DNA of 64,000 nucleotides from Exophiala sp. HKRS030. Its lineage: Eukaryota > Ascomycota > Eurotiomycetes > Chaetothyriales > Herpotrichiellaceae. Position 1 is the stretch's first letter. Each line of letters starts with the position of its first letter. A program made the translations under genes and the position numbers. The notes below the pieces were generated by a model. It was not told where the DNA came from. It ran no database searches and saw nothing but the letters and a program-made list of their open reading frames with translations. Below, piece after piece: positions 45,447 through 56,247 of this stretch. The stretch covers positions 5,208,001-5,272,000 of the forward strand of contig JAHWDD010000005.1 of the NCBI GenBank assembly GCA_023897205.1, written 5' to 3'.

Positions 45447-46370
45447 TCACATCTTGCCACCACTCAACTTCTCGGCAATCCTGCGCATACGAGACTGGTC
45501 GAGATCGAACTTCTCCTGTCTGCGTTTGTCCGCCATGGTGCGTTGATCAGGTCCGGCAATCGCATCAAGTGCATCTGGTTGAGGACCAGCACGAGTTCCC
45601 GCACGCAACATCTCCTCGACACCTGATGGCAAGCCCAATTCCCAGATGGGCATGTTGCCAGAGCTGAAGGCTTCGTCAATCGCCGTCTGCAGTTGCTCTT
45701 TAGTCGTAATGAAGTTTCTTGCATTCATGTACAATGTGTGTAGACGATCCTTTCGATCGTCGTGCTTGGCTTGAAGAATGGCTTGGTGTCGTTCTTGTCT
45801 GGCTTTGAAGATGTTCGCTTCTTCCTCTTCCGAGAGCTGCAAAGGTTTCCGGGGGCGCATGGCGGCAGGTATGGAGACGTTTGTCAGTCTTTCATCTTCA
45901 CGTTCAGCCTGTGCGATAAGTCGACTGCGTTCTTCTGACTTGGCAATTGTTCGACGCAGGATTTTGGTGTCGTTGGCGGTCTTGCGTTGGTACAGCTGAG
46001 TCAATCCTTCTCGGAGATGGGATTTGCGTGCTTCAGCCATACGAAGCTTATACTTTGTAATTTCAGTCTGGTTTTCCGGAGATGGGATGTTCTTCGCAAG
46101 AGGTTCCGGAGTGACATTGGCGAGGTATTGCTTGCCTGGCTTGTCGGGGCGAGAACGGGGGAAGAGTTCTCGAGGCACTGGTAGGATACCTTTGATCTTG
46201 GGTCGACGGTCAGGTACCGATTGATAGGGCTCAGGAACATCGACGTAAGCAGGGGATTCAGGCGGAATGTATGATCTTGATGAGGTGGTAGAAAAGAGTC
46301 GAGCTGTGGAGTTGCGCGTCTGGAGCCGTAGTCGACATGCTCGACAGATGGAGCTTTGTAAAGTCTCCAT
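45447..46370 (-). CDS. Mitochondrial small-subunit ribosomal protein mS26 (Pet123-like)
   Basis: A single exon of 307 aa, started at METLQSSICRACRLRLQ (46370), which gives a basic, Arg/Ser-rich mitochondrial presequence (TARLFSTTSSRSY). An upstream extension in the frame lacks these features. The mature part contains DRRPKIKGILPVPRELFPR, AEARKSHLREGLTQLYQRK and REDERLTNVS, characteristic of fungal mS26/Pet123. Long charged helices follow (EEEEANIFKARQERHQAI). Pet123 is a structural component of the mitochondrial 37S subunit and is needed for respiratory growth in yeast. The start faces NOG2 across 323 bp, so cytosolic and mitochondrial ribosome biogenesis genes may share a promoter. Confidence 0.88.
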   Translation of the reverse strand: METLQSSICRACRLRLQTRNSTARLFSTTSSRSYIPPESPAYVDVPEPYQSVPDRRPKIKGILPVPRELFPRSRPDKPGKQYLANVTPEPLAKNIPSPENQTEITKYKLRMAEARKSHLREGLTQLYQRKTANDTKILRRTIAKSEERSRLIAQAEREDERLTNVSIPAAMRPRKPLQLSEEEEANIFKARQERHQAILQAKHDDRKDRLHTLYMNARNFITTKEQLQTAIDEAFSSGNMPIWELGLPSGVEEMLRAGTRAGPQPDALDAIAGPDQRTMADKRRQEKFDLDQSRMRRIAEKLSGGKM

Positions 46371-46693
46371 TGTGAGAGGCACGAATCTGCTCCCACTACG
46401 AAAAGGATAGCCACCTGCCGTGATGGAGGGATGAGAGGTAGATGTCGAACACGACGCTGAGAGCTGGCAGTAAGTTGCTGTACCCTCGAAAAATCGCGGT
46501 CGGAGTTTCAAATGGCACCTTCCCTAATCGAGCCAAGTTGGAGAAATCTTGGCTTAGATTTATTTTCTGCGGGACCATCATGGAGAATTTACACGGCTGG
46601 TAGGTATGATTTCCTGACCACCTTGAAATCCGAGAATCTGTTTTCTCGGCCTTTGAACAACAGCCTGATTATATTTGATCACTCGTATTCAGG
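46371..46693. promoter_or_regulatory. Shared divergent promoter of mS26 and NOG2
   Basis: A 323-bp region between the two start codons. A GATGAG, the core of the PAC element of ribosome-biogenesis genes, lies near 46430. AG just before the NOG2 ATG (TATTCAGG) could be the acceptor of a 5'-UTR intron. Function is inferred from arrangement only. Confidence 0.35.
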
Positions 46694-48803
46694 ATGGGTG
46701 CTCGCAAAAAGGAAGCAAATCGCCGTGAGCGGCAAGGCACTTCGACCGATGGCATGGCAAATGTCAAGGTCAAAGGTGAAAACTTCTACAGGTATGCAAT
46801 GTCAATATTCTTGAAGTGAAGTTGAATCGTACCATTTGTCTGACATTTCCTGTTGCAGAAATGCCAAAAAGCTCAAAACTTTGAACATGCTCAAGGACGG
46901 AAAGGCACAGAGAAACGCAGCAGGAAAAATCACACAAGCCGCCTCATATCAATCTCGGGAGTTACCCAAAGCCCGCGTAGAGCCCAATCGAAAGTGGTTT
47001 GGAAACACCAGAGTTATATCCCAAGATGCGTTGGATTCTTTTAGACAGGCTGTGGCAGAGCGGTCGGCCGATCCATACCAAGTACTCTTGAAGACGAATA
47101 AATTGCCAATGAGTCTTATACGAGACACGGAAAACACAAAGAATGGAATAAAGCAACACCAAGCCAAAATTGCTGTTGAGTCGGCTCCCTTCTCCGATAC
47201 CTTTGGGCCCAAATCACAACGCAAGCGAGTCAAGTTGAGTTCGAGCTCAGTCAACGACCTTGCCGATGAGTCTATTAAAATGCACGAGTCTTATCTGGAA
47301 AGACTTGAAGAGAACAAACTGCTCAGCGGACAGTCACAGGCGGCAGAGATTACTCAAGGACAAGATGATGGAGAATTGACAACCGCACGGGAACCCATCT
47401 TCTCTAAAGGTCAAAGCAAACGAATCTGGAACGAACTCTACAAAGTGATTGACTCTTCAGACGTGGTGATTCATGTTCTGGATGCGAGAGATCCCGAAGG
47501 AACAAGATGTCGGAGCGTTGAAAAGTACATTCGCGAAGAAGCGCCTCATAAGCATTTGGTATTTGTTCTGAACAAGTGCGACTTGGTTCCCACCAAGATA
47601 GCGGTAAGTCCTCCTTACTCCTACAAGTCACCCTTTCCCCCTACTTCCATCGCTAAGTCAAGATTCCTTTCTGCAACTCTTGCATCTCCCCATGAAAGAC
47701 ATCTGTTACAGCTTTGGTACATAAAGCCGCATTCGCCAGCTTGTTTCGGCAAGATTGGTTCTAGATATTGCATCCGTCTTGGAAGCTTTGTCAACAGAAT
47801 GCATGGCGTGTTTCGTTTTGAGTTGAGGTTCGCTTTGCCGGCTTATCGGCTTCATTTATAGCACGTCTCTTAGTAATGTCTCACACATACTGACTTGAAT
47901 ATTCAACAGGCACAATGGGTTCGATTGTTGTCAAAAGACTACCCGACATTAGCATTTCACGCCTCGATGACCAACTCGTTCGGAAAGGGCTCCCTGATCA
48001 CATTATTACGACAATTTTCGACACTGCATGCAGCAAGAAAGCAAATATCAGTTGGATTCATTGGATATCCCAATACGGGAAAATCGTCCATCATCAACAC
48101 ACTGAGGAAAAAGAAAGTATGCACGGTTGCCCCTATACCGGGCGAAACAAAAGTTTGGCAGTACATTACATTGATGAAGAGAATCTATCTTATCGATTGT
48201 CCCGGTGTTGTTCCCCCGAGTCAAGCCGATAGCGCAGAAGACATTCTACTCAGAGGGGTTGTGCGAGTGGAAAATGTTGAACATCCAGCTCAATATGTCG
48301 AGGCTGTTCTCCGACGGACTCAAAGTAAGCACATCGAACGTACTTACGAGATCAAATTTTCAGAATATGAAAACGACCCTGTTGAATTCCTCAGCATTCT
48401 CGCACGAAAAGGTGGTCGATTATTAAAAGGTGGTGAAGCCGATGTTGACGGAGTGGCTAAGATGGTTCTCAACGACTTTCTACGGGGGAAGCTTCCATGG
48501 TTCACGCCTCCTCCTAAGAAAGAAGGCGTTGATTCCACAGAAGTTGCCACAGAGGTAGTTGAGGGTCGCGAAGGTAGACTTGGAGAAATGCCCGGAAAGA
48601 GAAAGGCCACAGCTCTTGAAGAAGAGCGCAACGAAGACCAAGTTGATGAGGATGCAAGTGAGGAATCCGAAGGAGAGTCTAGTGAAGGGGATGACAGTGA
48701 TGATGATGTCAACGCAGTCGCGACTGATGATTTTGAGGCATTTGATGATGAAAACGATGATGACTCTGAAGAAGAGGCTGAAGGCGGTACACAACTTCAA
48801 TAG
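46694..48803 (+). CDS. NOG2: Nucleolar GTPase Nog2/Nug2-like (60S assembly)
   Basis: Three exons, 46694-46791, 46859-47603 and 47910-48803, give 578 aa. The N-terminus [16 protein letters not shown] and [20 protein letters not shown] is typical. [15 protein letters not shown] and [11 protein letters not shown] follow. The GTPase motifs are circularly permuted: NKCD (G4) near 278, then GYPNTGKSS (G1) near 329 and DCPG (G3). The C-terminus is highly acidic ([14 protein letters not shown]). Nog2 loads on pre-60S particles in the nucleolus/nucleoplasm and is released before export. Intron 1 is 67 nt; intron 2 is 306 nt, several times longer than others in this window, and falls right after the G4 motif. 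Confidence 0.94.
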
Positions 48804-49087
48804 ATATAAATATGAAGCCTTTGGACCAGCAGCAAATGATCAAGCCATGTCACACTCTTTCGCTCATCTCCTTCGCGGTCCACAATATATGTAATCCGGG
48901 GAAGAGAGTGGAAATGACGTATGATCACGTGATATATGTGCCGCTTTTCGGGACCTCATGACCCAAAGTAAGTTAGTCATTCTCTTGTTCATCCTCTTCT
49001 CCCTCCACCCTAACCACACCTCCTACAACTGCCATAACATGACGACAAATACCAATATAATGTTCGACTCCTAGACTCTTAGTCCTC
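48804..49087. other. Short intergenic region with CACGTG palindrome
   Basis: ATCACGTGAT (48924-48933 approx.) is a 10-bp palindrome between NOG2 and the lipase gene. No other feature. Confidence 0.35.
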
Positions 49088-50272
49088 ATGAAATCCCTAT
49101 CTACGATTCTCGGGCTGTGGTCATGGCTTGCCATCGCTACAGCCCTCCCAACACACCTACAGTCCAATGACAACGACATTTCCCGCGAAACCTTCGAAGA
49201 ACTAGAAGAACTTGCCAGAATTGTTGATATATCCTATTGCGTCGGCACAAGCGGTATTCAAAAGCCGTTCAGGTGTTTGAGCAGGTGCAGTGACTTCGAA
49301 GGGTTTGAGCTCATCACAACATGGAACACAGGACCGCGACTTTCTGATTCATGCGGGTACATTGCACTCTCACATGAACCGTTTGCAAAACGGGTCATCG
49401 TCGCATTCCGTGGCACCTATTCCATCGCAAACACAATCGCTGACCTCTCCACAAACCCTGCCGAATATGCGCCTTTTCCTTCCGATCACGACAACGATGA
49501 TGTTTGCGCCACAGTAGAATCAGAGAATACCCAGGACCATCTGTTGCCTCAATTATTGAAACAATCAAAAAAGAGAGATACCGTTCCAGAGTGCTTCAAT
49601 TGCACAGTTCATTCTGGTTTCATGACTTCCTGGCGCAACACTCGCTGCACCATTGTACCTCATGTGGAGAGGGCTCTGAATGATCATCCCGACTACCAAC
49701 TTGTTCTAGTAGGTCATTCTTTGGGCGGGGCGGTCGCCGCTCTAGCAGCTCTGGAATTTCAGGCTCGAGGCTGGACTCCTCATGTCACGACATTTGGAGA
49801 ACCTAGGTTGGGAAATATTGCACTCAATGAATTCATCGACCGTCGTTTCAACTTGAACACCACGGATAAGGATAAGTCTTTATATCGGAGGGTGACTCAC
49901 ATTGACGATCCGGTCCCGCTGCTTCCATTAGAAGAATGGGGTTATAGAATGCATGCTGGTGAGGTGTACATTTCTAAACCTTCGCTCCCTCCATCGCGGA
50001 CCGACATTCATTATTGTGTGGGTGACGAAGACCCAGCATGTATCGCCGACACCAGCCCTGCGACAGATTCGAACGGCCAAAATGAGGACACAGACCTCGA
50101 AGACAACCAAGTCAAAGCCTTATGGGGAATTGGTCGACGATATAAACTGTGGGAATTGTTCTTTGCCCATCGCGACTATTTTTGGAGATTGGGACTTTGT
50201 GTTCCTGGCGGTGACCCATGGGACTGGTCGAGGGGGAAATATAATGTTAGTGATCCGGATGTGGAATTATGA
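49088..50272 (+). CDS. Secreted class-3 lipase
   Basis: A single exon of 394 aa. A hydrophobic signal peptide MKSLSTILGLWSWLAIATA precedes the mature start LPTHLQ. The alpha/beta-hydrolase elbow is GHSLGG with nucleophile Ser211. VAFRGTYSI marks the oxyanion strand, and THIDDPVPLLP contains the likely catalytic Asp, followed by a His further on in the C-terminal part. Several paired cysteines fit secretion. Fungal lipase-3 enzymes cleave triacylglycerols and related esters outside the cell or in the vacuole. The C-terminus (EDNQVKALWGIGRRYKLWE) is conserved in this subgroup; no GPI site. Confidence 0.9.
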   Translation: MKSLSTILGLWSWLAIATALPTHLQSNDNDISRETFEELEELARIVDISYCVGTSGIQKPFRCLSRCSDFEGFELITTWNTGPRLSDSCGYIALSHEPFAKRVIVAFRGTYSIANTIADLSTNPAEYAPFPSDHDNDDVCATVESENTQDHLLPQLLKQSKKRDTVPECFNCTVHSGFMTSWRNTRCTIVPHVERALNDHPDYQLVLVGHSLGGAVAALAALEFQARGWTPHVTTFGEPRLGNIALNEFIDRRFNLNTTDKDKSLYRRVTHIDDPVPLLPLEEWGYRMHAGEVYISKPSLPPSRTDIHYCVGDEDPACIADTSPATDSNGQNEDTDLEDNQVKALWGIGRRYKLWELFFAHRDYFWRLGLCVPGGDPWDWSRGKYNVSDPDVEL

Positions 50273-50608
50273 TGAGTACAGGATTAGTGCCACGAACTTA
50301 TGATTTAATGGATATTATTGTGCTCCAGTGTCAGATGAACAGAACTGAAGATTGTTTGGCGTCTTGGAATCGATAGTTTGACAAAAGTCGGCCGTTGCCT
50401 CTGGGTTTTAAGGATGGGAGATTGTGCTTGCGATATCGTAGGGACGTTCTAATCGGTTGGCTAAATGCAGCGTTCCTCTAAAACAGTTTTATATATATTC
50501 ATGTTAAAACACAATTGAAAGGCTCAACATTTCGACCGTCACCGAGACGTTCGTGTAACGAGACTCTGTCCTTAGATCTGGGCTTATTCAACTCGCCTCG
50601 TAACTCAT
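50273..50608. other. Convergent intergenic region, no supported gene
   Basis: A 336-bp gap between the lipase end and the transporter end. Nothing specific seen. Confidence 0.4.
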
Positions 50609-52422
50609 CTACATCTGGTATTTATACCAGGGATCACGATCCGAAATTTCAAACTCTGACTCGTCGTTCACGACACCCTCCTCTCTAGCTCTGGCCTTCT
50701 CCGCCTCCCGCCTCGCAAACAAGACACTCAACCACGTCCAGCCTATGACAGCGAGCACAATACACGCCAAACTACACGCGTGCCCGACCTGGAACTGCGG
50801 CGCTTGATCGAGGATATAGATCTGGCCGGAGATGATGCCGCCGATGTTGGTCATGGTCAATGTGATGCCGATGGTGGCTGCTCGTTTGCCCTCTGGAGCC
50901 GTGTTGCACGATAGCCAGGCGAAGTTGCCGCCGGCACAGCAGAATATGCTCGTCGTGATCAGGAAGCACGCGAAGTATCGGACCCCGACGGGCACGGTGT
51001 GCGCTGGGACGAGTAGGATTGCGTACCCGGCAATGCCGAAGGGTGTGAGTGGGACGGTTGCGAGGAATTTCTTCTGGTACCGGCTCGACAGGTATCCGAC
51101 TACTGTAAGGACGATGGCGCCCCAGAGGAAGACTAGGTTAGGGTCAGCTATTGTCTTTACACGGACATCTCAGAGTTGGGGATCATGAGAAGGGAGGAAA
51201 GGATGGTTCACACCTGGAACTGCAAGATATTGTGCTTGCTTAGTGTCGTATTTGAATCCGTTCTTGAGAATGATGGGAAGGAAAACTGAGAACCCTGGTT
51301 GATGTTAGTGAGGATTTCACCTCTAGAAGTATTCGAAAGATGTGCTCACCATAGACAAGCGTCATGCAGAACATGTGGTTAAATGCATAAATCCAAGTTT
51401 TGATGTCAGTGACGGCCATCATGACATCTTTCTTCTTGTAGTGTCCACTGCCACCGCTGTATGCACGAGTCTCGTCATCTCGAGCCCGCATGATGTCCTT
51501 GTCGTCCTGGTTGAGAAACCATGCGCTTTGGTAGTCCTTAGGAATCAGGAAGAAGCAAGCAATGGCAAATAATACGGTGAAAATGCCCTCGATGATGTAC
51601 AACCTAGGCTGCTACTTAGTCCTGTCCACCGTCTGGGATTGACCTGGGTTCTCTAGACTCACCACCTCCAGCCGGGATATCCAGCCACGCCATTCATGTG
51701 AAGAATCGCAAATGCTATGAGTCCGCCAAAAGCACTTGAAACAGCAATGCAGACTGGATTAGGTTCGACAAATCAGTATTCGCTCTGGTACTTCGGCCAC
51801 GATGGGATATTGGCGCGAGACTTACTGTAGACCCATCCAACACGATACCCGAGTTCTTCTCTTCGATACCAGTTTGCCATCATCAAAACCATGCTCGGGA
51901 ATAGAAAGCCCTCAAAGAGACCCAGGAGAAGGCGACAAACAGCCAGACCTGCGAAATTGTGGATAAAGCCGTTTCCTAGGCAGACCAAACCCCAAGCCAA
52001 ACTGACTCCTGGAATGACACGGTTGTACTGTAGTCTCTTGGCGAGAAGAGAAGAAGGCACTTCGGCAAGGATATAGAAAATATAAAAGATAGACACGGCA
52101 ATCTGAAGCATGCTGTCAATATCGCGACTCATATGATGAACAAGGGGGCTCATATCAATTTCGAGCGACTCACATTCAATTGATTTCCCTTTAAACCGAT
52201 ATCCCCGATCATACCTTGGGAAGCAGCGAAGCCAATATTGCCTCGATCGAGGAATCCCAGTAACATCAAGATCAGCAATGTGGGCATGAGGTAGAAGTCG
52301 ATCTTCCGGACCACACGAGCCTCACGCCGTTTCATGTCACGAACATGATCAGGGTCGACAGGGTCCTCCACGATGTCGAACTGCTCAACACTCGCCTTCA
52401 TATCAGACAAGTCGACCGTCAT
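50609..52422 (-). CDS. ACS-family MFS transporter (anion/carboxylate, nicotinate/allantoate-type)
   Basis: Six exons: 52422-52174, 52102-51826, 51753-51663, 51603-51350, 51294-51214 and 51132-50609. They total 1476 nt (491 aa) and keep phase throughout. FYLMPTLLILMLLGFLDRGNIGFA is the typical first membrane segment of the anion:cation symporter family, shown here in two overlapping parts. EVPSSLLAKRL and RLLLGLFEGFLFPSMV follow, then motif MANWYRREELGYR. The later AAPEGKRAATIGIT-type segment (read TAPEGKRAATIGITLTM) is also characteristic. These carriers take up nicotinate, allantoate, pantothenate or aromatic acids with H+ at the plasma membrane. Position at the edge of the aromatic gene block suggests uptake of an aromatic acid; that is inference. 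Confidence 0.88.
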
Positions 52423-53719
52423 GCTTCCTGGATTTTGAGTATGTTTTGCTTGAGCAAAGCAAATGATATTGTGTCTGCTGTAGAAAGGAACTTTATTCAC
52501 AATGAGGAATAGTCATTGAAAGAGTCGACGGTTTCAAACGATGGCTCTTGGGCATGATAGATGTAGTTTCTCGACGCCTGCGATATGTAAATCGTTCTAC
52601 CCAGGCATCCAATCACGGATCCCATTGTTGAGGGAGTCTTCGTCCTGGATGGGCTAGACGGGTTCCCCAATTAGGAAACCAACTATTGTCAGCCAAGCTT
52701 AGTCCTTCCAAACCAATTCGAGAGCTGGAAACCCCAAACTGTGAGCTTTTTGGACTATTCCGCAGCTTTCGACTCTGCCTCGCCCACTTCTCCATGTTTC
52801 CCCTTCCCGGAACCGTCTCTCAATGCATGCTTAGCACACGCCATCCACGAAAGCAATCGGGTCGATCACATATCCGGTTCGCAGGAAATTCGTTAATGTG
52901 GAGCCAAAACTGAAACGGCTATACCTTAGTCAGAATACGTCCATCAGGTGGCCCGCGGGTGATGCGAATTCTGGGGTCGATGTCTGGGGACGACGCAGAA
53001 AGTGTGGAAGAGCGTTCCCAGAAATCAAAAATCCGGGGCAAATGGCGGAAAATACCTATCTGGTCGGAGCGGCGGAGGTCGCGCGGAGGTCGCGATCACG
53101 TGAGGGGTCAAGATGCACCGACGAGGCTGACATGTCAGGAGGCGCAACGGGGGCCGCTGCATAACCCGAAAGTCTCACGGTCCTTAGAATAGACATTCGC
53201 CAGTGTTCGGTCCCTCTCATTGACGTGACTACCACTATTGGAGCTCATCTCGTACAGATTTCGCAGATCTGGAGTTAGAGACATGATATTCCGAGATGCA
53301 CGGCCATCGGATGCCGAATTCGTACCCTCCCGGTGGAATGTGATACGTACGAAAATCTCACGCTTCCGCGACCACACATTCTGTCTACCTCCGTTTCAAC
53401 GATCCCATGCTTGACAGAGTTGCAAGGCTAAACAGCAGCTTCTAAGCGCGGCGAAAGTGATGGTCGCACTTCTGACCGGCTTGACTTCCTGCGTGAAGAA
53501 CTGCATGTCGTGAAATTGGTCATCGTACAAGTGAGAAGACGATGACAATGTCCATTACGCACGCAGAGAACAACGAATGTCTCTTTCAAAACATAGTATA
53601 TATGCTAACCACCAATCAACTCAAATGCCAAAGAACTTCATAATAGCCACACTCGACAGAACACTCACACTGGTGTTAGCCAAAATAACTTTCCAAGACA
53701 ATCCAACGAATCAAAAAAT
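52423..53719. promoter_or_regulatory. Divergent promoter region of transporter and cupin genes
   Basis: About 1.3 kb without a recognised gene. An 11-bp unit GCGGAGGTCGC is repeated in tandem at 53072-53093, followed by CACGTG at 53097-53102. CGGAG triplets of this sort resemble Zn2Cys6 half-sites. CCCGCGGG near 52960 is a palindrome. Binding by the cluster regulator is speculative. Confidence 0.35.
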
Positions 53720-54246
53720 ATGGCTCAACGTCCAGACTTCGAAGCCGTGCCCTATCGAGGCCCTCCCCTATCCAATGTTCCCGACGACCTGGTGATCCCA
53801 GGGGTGCTCCAGTTTGACAACGACGAGAAACTGTGGGTCCGCAAGCGCCCAATGTATGGTTCCGGCCACTCCTCTTCAGCACGTCGCAGGGCTACTTCGT
53901 CAATCTGTTGCGAGTGCGCAAGTCCGGTATCCTCTCACGACATAGACACGCGGGACCTGTGCACGCGACGACATTGCGCGGACGATGGCATTATCTCGAG
54001 CATGACTGGTGGGCGACCGAGGGCAGCTACGCGTTCGAACCGCCAGGAGATATCCATACGCTTGAAGTCCCCGAGGGTGTTACCGAAATGATCACCATGT
54101 TCCATGTTACCGGGGCTTATATCTATGTTGATCCTGATGGAAATCCTGTTGGAGTTGAGGATGTGTTTAGTAAGATCGATGCTGCTAGGAGTCATTATGA
54201 GAGTGTGGGTCTTGGAGCAGATTTTGTAAACCAGTTCATCAGATAG
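53720..54246 (+). CDS. Cupin similar to 2,4'-dihydroxyacetophenone dioxygenase, with one apparent frameshift
   Basis: MAQRPDFEAVPYRGPPLSNV begins at 53720 and runs to LQFDNDEKLWV. The next family residues PQAPNVWFRPLLFSTSQGYF are in another frame, continuing to the stop at 54246. The break is at CC (53839-53840): one more C restores a continuous 175-aa protein, the normal size. Cupin motif 1 reads LSRHRHAGPVH and motif 2 EPPGDIHTL, supplying the metal-binding histidines. VGLGADFVNQFIR is the typical end. Bacterial relatives cleave the side chain of 2,4'-dihydroxyacetophenone with Fe and O2 to 4-hydroxybenzoate and formate. The substrate here is inferred. There is no room for an intron at the break. 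Confidence 0.82.
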
Positions 54247-54617
54247 ATAACTTCATGGGCTATAATGAATTTATTGTCTAAGTTGCCTCCTACTTTCCAA
54301 GACCAGGCTAAATCGTAGGAAATGAGAAGTCTACTCTCGGTATGATTGTTCTCTCTTGTTCGTTAGGCAAACAGAGTCAGCCCCAGAATGCCGTTGAAGT
54401 CGATTTTGTCGAGAGGATGATACTCTAGGGTGGAAGAAGCCGGACACTCAATATGCATTACTCATGCCCACTGGGAAGAACGGTAATATTGTTGAGGTTT
54501 AGCAGAATCTTGAGATTCTGGCGCGATCACAAAGACACAAACAAAGAGTGGCCAAATCATGTTTCGGATCAGGTGAACTCATGTGGATTCCAAATTTCGA
54601 TTTTCCCATCTATTCAA
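54247..54617. other. Convergent intergenic region, no supported gene
   Basis: A 371-bp gap between the cupin end and the amidohydrolase end. No feature supported. Confidence 0.4.
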
Positions 54618-55751
54618 CTATCTAAATCCAGCGTTCTTCGTAAAGAGCACTCTTTGCCGATCTTTTTGAAGTGGAGCAACTTCCTCCGACTTCATACGTT
54701 GACTTATCCTAGGGAACAAGTCTAGTGCATTCGTCCGCCCGATCTTTGTCACATCCCCTTGACTGAGAGGAAGTGTATCAACCCAAGTCGATCCTTCTGT
54801 TATGTTTTCGAATGGTGTGTCTACCGAAAATAGTATTCTATTGATACCAATCTCGGTCATCGCGTGGATCAGAGCAGGTGTCGAAAAGTGACCCGCCGTT
54901 GTTACGTAGACATTGTTCTCAAGATACTCCCGAACAGTTCGTGCGCTTGGAAGATCCTTCCCGCGATTCCGTTTCTCAAGCCAGTGATCAATTCGACCGA
55001 GATGCGCTAGTAGCATCTCACCTATTAAGAGGTCAGCGAATCAAAAACTCTTCAAAGTTGTTGCCACGAGCATAATCCTACCAAGATGGCCAAGGATCAG
55101 TTTAGCACCAGGATACCTGTCAAAGACACCACTGGTACAGATCGCCAAAGCATGGAAACTTGCATCTCTAGCGTAGCTGTAGACAGGTCCGAGGAGCCAC
55201 GGTCGAGCCGCATATAGCCTTGAAATTTCGTCCGGTAAGGGTGATTTCGGATGAAGGTAGACAGGAACACTAAGCCATTCTACCGCAGCCCAGAATGTTT
55301 CGTATCTGGAATGGTCATAATGGTACTCCTTAAGTTGGCCATTTGCGTCTAGGTAGAGCTGAGAATCATGCAACATGACCCCAACCATTCCTAGTTGCTC
55401 AACAGCCCGCTTCAACTCAGCCACTGCGGCCTCGGGAGTATGCATTGACACGACAGCAAAGGCCGCAAACCTCTCTGTTGCCTTATTGACAAGACTGGCC
55501 AAGTAATCATTGGATCTTATTGCATATGCCGCTGCTTCCTCTGGATTGGTGAGTCCTTGGGGTCCAGGTGTGTTTTGAGAGATAATAGCGTATTCGACAC
55601 CATTTTCATTCATCTCCTTCAGACGATCACCATGAAGATCTAGTAGTGCCGCAGCGAGATCTTTCGCATTGCTAGATGCAAATTTGTTGCTTTCTGCATC
55701 CACTTCCTCCGGCATGCACACATGCTCTTCGAGAATTATTTTGCCACGCAT
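54618..55751 (-). CDS. Amidohydrolase-2 family decarboxylase (2,3-dihydroxybenzoate / gamma-resorcylate decarboxylase-like)
   Basis: Two exons, 55751-55082 and 55021-54618 (57-nt intron GTAGGA...TAG), give 357 aa. MRGKIILEEHV begins the TIM barrel; Glu and His of EEH are metal ligands. VPVYLHPKSP gives another His, GHLGEMLLAHLGRIDHW the conserved second-shell segment, and LFSVDTPFEN the metal-binding Asp. The order and spacing match non-oxidative, Mn/Zn-dependent decarboxylases of hydroxybenzoates. The family also includes ACMSD and hydrolases, so decarboxylation of 2,3-dihydroxybenzoate or a similar acid is a good but unproven guess. The last 25 residues (RMKSEEVAPLQK...) are unlike relatives and could be an extension or an unspliced tail. 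Confidence 0.85.
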
Positions 55752-56247
55752 CCTCACACAATTTCCAATACACTTGTTTGACAGTGAAGACGAGGTGTTC
55801 CCAAACACACTATGTTCGACCTGTTGATCAGTTATATTGTGCTTGTTCAATCGATTGAACCTGTACTCAACCGCGATTTCCCGAGGTCTCTTTTGTGATG
55901 TCTTTACTCTGCTGCATCCATGGGGTACATTAGTACGACTGATGTACGACCACTATTTGTTCGAGTGGACCACCGTTCACGTGGACGGAACTCCTCTCAG
56001 ATATTTCGATGATCACTTGTCAGGGACTAGTTCACTAACCTCGGACTTTGTGAAGTATGTACGTGATCTCGAGATCTTACTGCCGGTTGCAAAGCCCTGT
56101 GTCAAACATGGCTGTGTGTGTCTGTCATCTCCTGTTATTTGGTGTGTGGGCGAATATAATGCAACCCACGGTACACGTCGTGGACGTTGGCGACATAAAA
56201 CTCTCGATCGGCACTGAGACAGAATATTCCCCGAGAATACTTACAAG
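55752..56247. promoter_or_regulatory. Divergent promoter of amidohydrolase and aldehyde dehydrogenase genes
   Basis: A 496-bp region between two start codons. CACGTG occurs at 55978-55983. No reading frame is supported. A shared promoter fits co-regulation of the two enzymes. Confidence 0.4.

Noticed and set aside
47604..47909. Box C/D snoRNA in NOG2 intron 2
   Set aside because: No RTGATGA C box with a paired D box was found; only the length is unusual.
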